Shown here in pieces: positions 1 through 6,647 of a DNA stretch of 64,000 nucleotides. Source of the DNA: Marinimicrobium locisalis (GTDB lineage Bacteria > Pseudomonadota > Gammaproteobacteria > Pseudomonadales > Cellvibrionaceae); the NCBI RefSeq assembly GCF_039822625.1, contig NZ_JBDLLG010000005.1:129139-193138 (forward strand), written 5' to 3'. Position 1 is the stretch's first letter. Each line of letters opens with the position of its first letter. A program made the translations under genes and the position numbers. Below the pieces are notes generated by a model. The model worked only from the letters and a program-made list of their open reading frames with translations. It was not told the origin of the DNA and did no database searches.

Positions 1-558
1 ACCACGGTATTCAAAGGTTACATTGACCATACCGCCGGTGTCATTCAGAGCCACGAGGGCATCGCACTCTTGCCGGTTTTCGCACTGGAACGGCTTTCCC
101 ACCATGAAGTACTGGCCGTCGGACTTGGTGAACGTTGAGTAGTTCAGGTGCACTCGATTGAGCTGGTACTTTGTGCCGACATCGTCTTCTGAACTTGAGT
201 CCACATCCCGCAGCTCGTACCGATAGCTCGACGCATCCGCTAACAGCTCTTCCTCTTCCACTCGAAAGCGCTCGACCGATAGAGAATAATGGTGGCCCCA
301 CTGGTACTCAAACCCTCTTATCGGGTCATAGAAGGGGGTGACTTCGTCGCTGCCGGCACGGCGGGTTTGCAGGCAGAGCTGCTCAGCAACCCCCATGCAG
401 AGTTCTTTGTAGGGAAGTACCTCCAACATCAAGAGGTCCGTTTCGGGCTTTAACATCAAAAGGTCCGTTTCGGACTCTATTTCTCCGGGGTCGGAACCAC
501 TGCCACAGGCAGTCAAGGCAACGCACAATACAAAAAAATACAGTTTTTTACGCGTCAT
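1..558 (-). CDS. DUF4377-type lipoprotein, partial (C-terminus beyond left edge)
   Basis: This reading frame is open through position 1, so the C-terminus lies outside the window. I chose the ATG at 558 because an AAAGGA ribosome site lies six bases upstream; a second in-frame ATG at 564 directly abuts that site. The N-terminus is a lipoprotein signal with lipobox LTAC (Cys at about residue 17), predicting an acylated periplasmic or outer-membrane protein. The segment with LEVLPYKELCMG, EQLCLQTR and IRGFEYQWGHHYSL matches my memory of DUF4377 proteins, which have no established function and are sometimes linked to HslJ-type lipoproteins. The mature N-terminus carries a repeated peptide, ETDLLMLKP then ETDLLMLE, encoded by a 27-bp tandem duplication. 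The gene follows the DUF4956/VTC/porin operon on the same strand after a 187-base gap in which I see no gene or clear signal. Confidence 0.7.
   Translation of the reverse strand, partial: MTRKKLYFFVLCVALTACGSGSDPGEIESETDLLMLKPETDLLMLEVLPYKELCMGVAEQLCLQTRRAGSDEVTPFYDPIRGFEYQWGHHYSLSVERFRVEEEELLADASSYRYELRDVDSSSEDDVGTKYQLNRVHLNYSTFTKSDGQYFMVGKPFQCENRQECDALVALNDTGGMVNVTFEYRG
425..478. repeat. 27-bp tandem duplication inside the lipoprotein gene
   Basis: Two adjacent 27-base units (425-451 and 452-478) differ at three positions. They encode the doubled ETDLLML peptide just after the lipobox. The unit is a multiple of three, so copy-number change keeps the frame and would only vary the length of the tether between the lipid anchor and the folded domain. 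Confidence 0.8.
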
Positions 559-745
559 ATACATTCCTTTACTTCGTTTTTTTGCGCGCCCTCAAGGTGG
601 GAACTTGGCGTTCGTATTGTACCCTAAGCGCGCGGAACTTTACGAACTTCTGTTCGGCACCCTACGCCCCCCCCCTTCCCCTCGCAGCACTTACTGTAGG
701 CCTTGCGGTTCTCGCGTCACCTCTGCTTCTTTTAACGAATTTTCT

Positions 746-1327
746 TTAAGGTTTCTTAAAACCGGCACTTTCCCTGCAATACACCTTCAACTGGGCGCTG
801 TCGCAGAGGTAATCGATTTTTCCGACTTCTACTCTCACAATATTTAATCCCGTGCGAGCGGTGAGGTCGTCGATAAGCTTATGGTTGTTCTCCTGGTTGA
901 TATTTTGAATATTGTCGTAAACGACGGTTTTCTGAACGACGCGCGGGGCGATGATCTTGGTTTCTCCGACGCCCGACAAGACGCAAAGCAGCGCCATGAT
1001 GGTGGCGAGCTCACCGTAACCGACGGGAGCCAGGGAGCACATAAGGGCCATGCCGATGGTGACGAAGAGGTATGTCATGTCCCGGATGCTAATAGGCTCT
1101 GTTCGATAGCGCAGCATGGCGAAGACCGCGAACAGGCCGAAGGCAAAGCCCATGCTTAAGTCTACATCGTGCACCAAGTAGGTGATCAGGAAGACGCCAT
1201 TGGAGAACAGGAAGAAGCTGAACAATGACTCCCTGTCTGGAGACCGGCGAAAGTAGATGCCTCGCAGTAGAATTAGAATTGCTGCAAGCAATATGACGTA
1301 ACGAAATACAAAGTCCAACGTAAACAT
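746..1327 (-). CDS. DUF4956 integral membrane protein
   Basis: About 193 residues, with roughly four hydrophobic segments in the first 130 and a soluble C-terminal tail (about 130-193) after the conserved GVGETKIIAPRVVQKTVVYD stretch. This matches DUF4956, whose molecular function is unknown but which very often sits beside VTC-type polyphosphate polymerases and CotH proteins. A GTG at 1339 overlaps the preceding stop, but the ATG at 1327 has a better-spaced GAGGGTGAG ribosome site. It is the third gene of a porin-VTC-DUF4956 operon with almost no spacing. A plausible inference is that it works in the inner membrane with the polymerase, for instance as a channel or partner for polyphosphate handling; the sequence does not prove this. 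Confidence 0.85.
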   Translation of the reverse strand: MFTLDFVFRYVILLAAILILLRGIYFRRSPDRESLFSFFLFSNGVFLITYLVHDVDLSMGFAFGLFAVFAMLRYRTEPISIRDMTYLFVTIGMALMCSLAPVGYGELATIMALLCVLSGVGETKIIAPRVVQKTVVYDNIQNINQENNHKLIDDLTARTGLNIVRVEVGKIDYLCDSAQLKVYCRESAGFKKP

Positions 1328-1335
1328 GTTCAGTC

Positions 1336-2127
1336 TCACCCTCTTCCAATTTTTTGTTGATGTGCCAGGCGTCGCAGAACCGGCTTGAAGCGGTTGTATT
1401 TCCAGTTCTCTCTATGCCTTAACGCCAGCGTCATGCCCATGCAGTATTTGCTGAACCCGCTGGGCCGCACGCCCATGGAACGTGCCAACCGATAGAACGG
1501 GGTGTCCCGATTTAGGGTCGATTGTTTGAGCTCCACAATCGCAATTTCGGTCAGTGCTTTTTCCGACTGATCGAAGCCGGGAATGGCGTTGCTCAGCCCA
1601 ATATCGATGGTCAGCCGTTCGCCTCTTTCCTCGCTAGCCAGCGCTATTCGACGGTAGCGGTTATGTAAACAAGGCTGAAGCTCTCCGGGCGATGGGACTT
1701 TCAAGCTTTTCAGAAAGTCGACATGCTCTCCCAAATTTACCGCCGGCTCATCCAGCTCGATACGTCGCTTTATGGTGCGCTTTTTGTTGTTCTTGAACTT
1801 GACCTCCAAAAACTGAATGTCTGAGTCCACATAACGGCGCATTCTTACCTTGTGACGGTTAAGGTGGCCATTGTGATGCATGTGATACAGACGATAATCC
1901 TCAGTATCAAAATAGGTGCTCTCGTACCGAAAGCAGCGCTCACCACCGATTTCCAGAGCGCTATAACAGCCACCGAGCTCTGCCAATATGGTGGGCAGAA
2001 GCCTCGCCGATAAAATGAACTTGGTATCCACCCGGTTCATCAGGGTGGCCTTCTCGAGATCACACAACCCATGGGCGGGCAGCGTCTCGATCTGTTCAAC
2101 AATACGTGTATACAGATTGTGATCCAT
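1336..2127 (-). CDS. VTC-domain polyphosphate polymerase
   Basis: 263 residues making up a single VTC domain, the tunnel-fold catalytic module that in yeast Vtc4 makes polyphosphate from ATP. Visible family features are the basic-rich strands KVRMRRY and FLEVKFKNNKKRTIKRR, an acidic ELKQ strand near residue 208 (IAIVELKQ), and N-terminal ATLMNRVDTKFIL (the MxRxDxKF start typical of bacterial VTC proteins). There is no membrane segment or SPX domain, as is usual for bacterial members. The ATG at 2127 follows a TAGGAG site that includes the stop codon of the upstream porin gene, which indicates translational coupling. Neighbours are a phosphate-type porin upstream and DUF4956 downstream. Polyphosphate synthesis is the most likely activity; triphosphatase-like activity of the same fold is the alternative. 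Confidence 0.88.
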   Translation of the reverse strand: MDHNLYTRIVEQIETLPAHGLCDLEKATLMNRVDTKFILSARLLPTILAELGGCYSALEIGGERCFRYESTYFDTEDYRLYHMHHNGHLNRHKVRMRRYVDSDIQFLEVKFKNNKKRTIKRRIELDEPAVNLGEHVDFLKSLKVPSPGELQPCLHNRYRRIALASEERGERLTIDIGLSNAIPGFDQSEKALTEIAIVELKQSTLNRDTPFYRLARSMGVRPSGFSKYCMGMTLALRHRENWKYNRFKPVLRRLAHQQKIGRG

Positions 2128-2135
2128 AACCGCTC

Positions 2136-3263
2136 CTAGAATTCATATTGCCAGCGGAGGCTGAATGCCTCACCGCGACCGGACTCGTCGCTATTCGAGC
2201 CCTCCACGTCAGCCACTGACAGATTCGCTGCCACTTTTGCGTTTTCATTGATGTACCAGTTAACACCCACCAGCACTGACTCGGCGAAGGTGCCGCCGGC
2301 GACGTCGGTAAGGTCGATCTGGCCGTAGCGCGCGACCAGCTCCCAGGCCCCGGATGTGCCCAGCGGATCAGGCCGGTCAAAGGAGCCTCCGTCGTAGACA
2401 CGAGACTCACCCGTGAGGAAGTAGCTCCCGAGCACGTAGTAGCCACTGAAGTCATAATCTTGAAGAGTAACCGCCTCACCCAGGTAACCGGAGGATTTCT
2501 GGGTGAGCCACTCCGCCTGAAGGGACCATGGCCCAGCAACCAGAGCACCTTCCAACGAGAAGGAGGCGACATCATCCAGTGAGATTTCCGGCGTTTCGAT
2601 GATCTTATTGCCGGGCGGTATTTCCATCGGCTCGTTGGCTTCGCGAGCATCTCCATCAAGATCTCTCACACTCGCGCTTATGCCGAGGTGTACCACCGCG
2701 CCGGGGCGATTCACGGGGCTTAGCGCCGCTTGGCCCGTCGCCGCATAAGTATCGAGGCCATGCTCGTCTTCACTGGCGCGAAACATGCCCGCACTCCAGT
2801 TATACCCAGACCTTTCTTCCGTAACCACAGCACCAATACTGCGCCCGGGTGAGAACCAATCGGTGACCATTGAGCGCTCCAGGGTCGATATGTCCAGGGA
2901 GCTGGTTCGCTTTTCCAGGCTAAACGGCTCTTTCATTTTCCCAATGGCAACTTTTACCGTCTCCCAACCTTCATAGGTTAGATTGGCATTTTTTATCTCA
3001 ACCGAGCGTTCCTCGTTATCAAACTCTACTTCTAATGCGCCTTCCCAGTTTCCCTCGCTGTGCTCAACGCCCAGGCGCGCACGACGAATTAACCACTCAC
3101 TTCCCGGTTCATTGTCGTTATGCACTCCTTCGTAAAGATGATAGTCCAGCATCACTCTCCCTTCTATATCGGGAGTGGACCATGATGGCGCTGACGCCAT
3201 TAGTATGATCAATGCCGGAGTACTTTTTCCCTTAATGCAGTTTTCTTTCACACGCTTTTTCAT
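2136..3263 (-). CDS. Phosphate/polyphosphate-selective porin (OprO/OprP-like)
   Basis: 375 residues with a short N-terminal signal peptide (cleavage probably after SAPSWS) and alternating beta-strand pattern ending in an aromatic residue (YEF), as expected of an outer-membrane barrel. The order of segments such as WLIRRARLGVEHSEGNW, IGKMKEPFSLEKRTSS and ERSMVTDWFSPGRSIG matches the phosphate-selective porin O and P family, in which an early strand with paired arginines and the KxPFSLE loop are typical. It is the first gene of the operon with VTC and DUF4956. The 5' region contains a Pho-box-like site about 170 bases upstream and three short direct repeats (TGCGAA/TGCAAA at 3279, 3291, 3302) just before the start. 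A role in phosphate or polyphosphate uptake is inferred from family and neighbours. Confidence 0.8.
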   Translation of the reverse strand: MKKRVKENCIKGKSTPALIILMASAPSWSTPDIEGRVMLDYHLYEGVHNDNEPGSEWLIRRARLGVEHSEGNWEGALEVEFDNEERSVEIKNANLTYEGWETVKVAIGKMKEPFSLEKRTSSLDISTLERSMVTDWFSPGRSIGAVVTEERSGYNWSAGMFRASEDEHGLDTYAATGQAALSPVNRPGAVVHLGISASVRDLDGDAREANEPMEIPPGNKIIETPEISLDDVASFSLEGALVAGPWSLQAEWLTQKSSGYLGEAVTLQDYDFSGYYVLGSYFLTGESRVYDGGSFDRPDPLGTSGAWELVARYGQIDLTDVAGGTFAESVLVGVNWYINENAKVAANLSVADVEGSNSDESGRGEAFSLRWQYEF

Positions 3264-3433
3264 TGGTCGTCACTTTTTTGCGAACGTTTTTGCGAAAGGT
3301 TTGCAAAACATTTTTCAGAACTAAAATTTTTATAGTAATTTTTCATAGGGTTTTTAAGCCTAGAAACACTTATCGAATTCTCGTCATGCAACTCAACAGA
3401 AAATGTCCTTTAAGAAGAAATGATTAAATTTTT

Positions 3434-3451
3434 ATGACGCTTCTATGACAA
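3434..3451 (-). promoter_or_regulatory. Pho-box-like PhoB site upstream of the porin-VTC-DUF4956 operon
   Basis: Read on the minus strand the site is TTGTCAT AGAA GCGTCAT: two 7-base direct repeats with a 4-base A-rich spacer, the arrangement of the PhoB consensus CTGTCAT-N4-CTGTCAT (12 of 14 repeat positions match). It is oriented toward the porin operon. An AT-rich TTTAAT lies 5 bases downstream, but I see no perfectly spaced -10 element. The 417-base region 3264-3680 otherwise holds the porin leader with short TGCGAA repeats, a nested hairpin and the CotH promoter; I see no gene in it. Confidence 0.5.
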
Positions 3452-3546
3452 GGAGCACAGGATTGTGAGCTTAAAGATGGATAATAGTCAACGCGACCAT
3501 GAAAGAATAATGCTTAATACCGCACATATTGGCAGATTGGTCACCT

Positions 3547-3600
3547 AAGGGCGTCGCCAAAACTCGCAGCGGAGTTTTACGCGACACACAATTCGCCCTT
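3547..3600 (+). other. Nested inverted repeat in the CotH leader
   Basis: AAGGGCG (3547-3553) pairs with CGCCCTT (3594-3600). Inside it TCGC pairs with GCGA, and AAAACTC (3559-3565) with GAGTTTT (3572-3578) around a 6-base loop. The structure ends 80 bases before the CotH start codon. There is no downstream T-run, so it is not an ordinary terminator. It could be an RNA leader structure or a DNA-binding site. Confidence 0.5.
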
Positions 3601-3680
3601 AAAAAACTATAGCGTCGCGTCGAAGAGTGGTTTTTGACAATCAATTTAGACGTTCAATCGTTTCTAATAAGGACCGAATT

Positions 3681-6569
3681 ATGAAAATATCAGCAAAGAG
3701 GTTGCGCAGGGGATTACTTCCCTGTGCCCTTGGCATAACGTTTTTCGCGACTCAGGCCGTACAGGCACAAACGGCCGATTGCGAATACATTGTCTCCAAT
3801 GAATGGGGAGGCGGCGCCACGGCCACCATTCGTATTACCAATAATAGTGGCAGCACCATCGACGGTTGGAGTTTGGAATGGTCATACCAAAACAATACCG
3901 TCACCAACAGTTGGAACGCTAACATCAGTGGCAACAATCCCTACACGGCTAGTGACTTGGGTTGGAACGCCACCCTAACACCAGGCGCGGAGATTGAGTT
4001 TGGCCTTCAGCTCAACACCCAAGGCGGTGGCGCGGAGACTCCCGCGCTAAGCGGCGGTGTGTGTGAAAGCAGTGCCCCTACGCCCAGTAGCAGCAGCTCA
4101 AGTCAACCTTCGCAGAGTTCTAGCGCGCCGAGCAGCTCGACTCCGTCCACCGGCGGGCAGCAGTGCGATTGGTACGGTTCACTCTATCCGCTTTGTGATA
4201 ACCAAAACAGCGGCTGGGGTTGGGAAAGTAACCAAAGCTGTGTTGGCGCCGACACTTGTTCCTCTCAGAACGGCAATGGCGGAATTGTGGGCGGACCCGA
4301 CCCCTCCAGCTCCTCTAGCAGTTCATTCTCCAGCAGCTCGTCCTCTGTTAGTTCCTCCAGCCCGTCTTCTAGCAGCGCGTCCTCTTCCATCGCGCCTCCC
4401 GATGAAGCCGGCGACATTGTCATTCGCGAAATTGTGGCCAAATCCGACAATGACGATTTCCTGGAGGGCAATGACTGGATAGAGCTGTACAACAACGGTG
4501 ATCAACCCGTAGACCTGGGTACTTACTCGTTGGCCGACGATAACAGCGAACTGATGCCGCTACCCACCATCGTGCTGGAAGCCGGTGACTACGTCGTGAT
4601 TGCGGCGGTAGACGATGAGGATGAGAACCCACCCTCCCCCTCCGTACCTTTTAAGCTGGGCAGCGACGATGAGGTAACGCTGTACTATAACGGTGGCGTT
4701 GTCGATTACCTGTCATGGTTTGACGGGGACGCCCCGGAAGGAGGCAGCTATGGTCGCTTGGGCGGCGCGGAACAAACGCTCAACCCAACCCCCGGCGCGG
4801 CGAATGAAGAGTATACACCGCCCCCTGGTGAAGACATCGAACGGGGCAACCCCACCGGTAACTCGGCGCTGCGAATCAGTGAAGCGGTGGCCAAGTCTGA
4901 TCGTCCCTCCTTTTACGATGACCGGGATTGGGTTGAACTGGTCAATACCGGGTCCAACCCGATTAACCTGAGCGACTATTCACTGACCGACGACAGCAAT
5001 CCGCTGGAGTCTTTACCGGACTTGGTGCTCCAGCCAGGTGAGCAGGTAGTGGTACTCGCGGGTGATGACCCGGTCACCGACGGCTCGCCCTATGTTAGCT
5101 TCGGACTGGGACGGGACGACTCGGTATCCCTGTTTAGAGGCGAGGAAGAAGTCGACTATCTTAACTGGGGTCGGGATCAGAGCAAGAACGGACGCAGTTA
5201 CGGCCGGCTCAACGGCGCCGATACGATCCTCTACCCCACGCCGGGGTATGACAATGTCGACTATGTGCTTTTCTCCCAAGAGGAAGTCTTCCGGGTGGAT
5301 ATCGAAATCGACCAACAGGATTGGCAGGCCATTCTGAACGATCCACAGGCCGAGGAGTACTATCCGGCTAGCATGGTTTTCAATGGCGCTCGTATCGATA
5401 ACGTCGGTTTCCGAACCAAGGGGCAAGCTTCGCTGAACTTCGTGAGTAACACCACGCGCTACGGCTTTAAGGTGGATACGAACGAGTACGAGGATCAGAA
5501 ATTCATGGGCATGAAGAAACTGGTACTCAACGCCAGCTTCTCTGACCCGAGCATGATGCGCGATGTGCTGTCCTACAAGATCATGCGCGAGGCGGGCGTG
5601 CCGGCGCCACGGACCTCTTACGTGGACCTTTGGGTGGCCGGCGAGCACATCGGCCTGTATCAGCTGATCGAAATGATCGACAGTGAGTTTATCGAACGGC
5701 ACTTCCCGGAAGACGATGAGAACGACGATAAGGGCGATCTCTACAAGGGCGAGCTGATGCAAACTCTTGAATGGCAGGGCAACGACATCAGCACCTACCG
5801 GGAAGGACTGCGACTCAAACTCAACGAAGAAACCATTGGCACCCCCGAAGAAGGCGACGCACTGCTGCGCTTTTTGGACACCCTCAACAATGGGCCCGAC
5901 CGGCTGGCGCACGTGGATAACGACCTTATGATCAAGTACTTGGCTGCTCTGGTGTTGACCGGCAATATGGATAGCTACATCGGTGGAACAGCCAACAACT
6001 TCTATCTGTATGAGGAACGTTACAAAGATGAGTTCACCATGCTGCCCTGGGACTTCAACCTCGCCTTCGGTATGTGGGGCGACGGCATGAACGGCCTCGG
6101 CGGCGGCTGGGGTGGAGGCGGCTGGGGCGGTTCCGGCGGCCAAACCTGCGATGTGGTGGATCATGTGATCGACAACCCGGTCAGCGACACCAACTCACGG
6201 CCCTTGGTGGATGCGCTCTTGAATAACGACGCTCTGCGCCAGCAGTACCATAGCGAACTGCAGCAGCTGTTGGACGGGGTTTACAACCCGGCCACCATGG
6301 AGCAGGAAATCAATCGGATTGCCAATCTGATCGATCCTTATGTACAGGACGACCCGACCAAGTACTTCACCTACGATGAATGGCGCACATCCTTGACCCA
6401 GGACCTGCCGGATAACAGCAATATCTCCGGCGGCCGGGGCGCGAACACCTACGGGCCGGCACCGGGCTTGTTGTCCTATATCACCGAAAAGGCCAACAAC
6501 GTCCAGCGTCAGTTAAATGGTGAGATCCCCTCCAGCAACAACGGTGGTAGCGCTTGCCCACCGAACTGA
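3681..6569 (+). CDS. Secreted CotH-kinase-family protein with CBM2, CBM10 and two lamin-tail domains
   Basis: The ATG at 3681 follows a TAAGGA site and gives 962 residues; an upstream in-frame start at 3627 would displace the signal peptide. Order: signal peptide 1-29; CBM2-like cellulose-binding domain about 31-129 (Cys34/Cys128, conserved Trp); poly-serine linker; CBM10-like module about 160-200 with four Cys (CDWYGSLYPLC, then C187 and C193); second Ser linker; two lamin-tail domains about 243-375 and 395-525; CotH domain about 537-945. CotH motifs include VGFRTKG, GNMDSY, NNFYLYEE and LPWDFNLAFG with the family metal-binding Asp (D791). A Gly/Trp-rich insert at 805-820 follows. CotH proteins are secreted atypical kinases in Bacillus; activity here is inferred. 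Poly-Ser-linked CBMs imply secretion and attachment to cellulose. It is transcribed away from a porin/VTC/DUF4956 operon and ends at a strong terminator. Confidence 0.9.
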   Translation: MKISAKRLRRGLLPCALGITFFATQAVQAQTADCEYIVSNEWGGGATATIRITNNSGSTIDGWSLEWSYQNNTVTNSWNANISGNNPYTASDLGWNATLTPGAEIEFGLQLNTQGGGAETPALSGGVCESSAPTPSSSSSSQPSQSSSAPSSSTPSTGGQQCDWYGSLYPLCDNQNSGWGWESNQSCVGADTCSSQNGNGGIVGGPDPSSSSSSSFSSSSSSVSSSSPSSSSASSSIAPPDEAGDIVIREIVAKSDNDDFLEGNDWIELYNNGDQPVDLGTYSLADDNSELMPLPTIVLEAGDYVVIAAVDDEDENPPSPSVPFKLGSDDEVTLYYNGGVVDYLSWFDGDAPEGGSYGRLGGAEQTLNPTPGAANEEYTPPPGEDIERGNPTGNSALRISEAVAKSDRPSFYDDRDWVELVNTGSNPINLSDYSLTDDSNPLESLPDLVLQPGEQVVVLAGDDPVTDGSPYVSFGLGRDDSVSLFRGEEEVDYLNWGRDQSKNGRSYGRLNGADTILYPTPGYDNVDYVLFSQEEVFRVDIEIDQQDWQAILNDPQAEEYYPASMVFNGARIDNVGFRTKGQASLNFVSNTTRYGFKVDTNEYEDQKFMGMKKLVLNASFSDPSMMRDVLSYKIMREAGVPAPRTSYVDLWVAGEHIGLYQLIEMIDSEFIERHFPEDDENDDKGDLYKGELMQTLEWQGNDISTYREGLRLKLNEETIGTPEEGDALLRFLDTLNNGPDRLAHVDNDLMIKYLAALVLTGNMDSYIGGTANNFYLYEERYKDEFTMLPWDFNLAFGMWGDGMNGLGGGWGGGGWGGSGGQTCDVVDHVIDNPVSDTNSRPLVDALLNNDALRQQYHSELQQLLDGVYNPATMEQEINRIANLIDPYVQDDPTKYFTYDEWRTSLTQDLPDNSNISGGRGANTYGPAPGLLSYITEKANNVQRQLNGEIPSSNNGGSACPPN

Positions 6570-6582
6570 TAGCCCTCCAGCG

Positions 6583-6602
6583 ATAGCCCCTGCCGGGGCT
6601 AT
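6583..6602 (+). other. Hairpin just after the CotH gene
   Basis: ATAGCCCC-TGCC-GGGGCTAT is a perfect 8-bp stem with a 4-base loop placed between the CotH stop and the main terminator. It lacks a T-run of its own and probably adds to 3'-end stability. Confidence 0.55.
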
Positions 6603-6619
6603 ACGCACATTCCTTACTT

Positions 6620-6647
6620 GAGCGGACTTTCAGTCCGCTCTTTTTTT
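6620..6647 (+). terminator. Rho-independent terminator of the CotH gene
   Basis: GAGCGGACT (6620-6628) and AGTCCGCTC (6632-6640) form a perfect 9-bp stem with a TTC loop, followed by seven T residues. The T-run runs into the last codon of the convergent GH94 gene, so the two genes share their 3' boundary. Confidence 0.92.

Noticed and set aside
605..847. 80-codon plus-strand frame before DUF4956
   Set aside because: No ribosome site, no similarity, overlaps the DUF4956 gene end.
4060..4400. Serine-codon repeats as a CRISPR or satellite array
   Set aside because: They encode poly-Ser linkers between carbohydrate-binding modules and have no regular spacer structure.
5013..6164. 383-codon minus-strand open frame opposite the CotH domain
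   Set aside because: Antisense to a protein with coherent domain order; no start signal.
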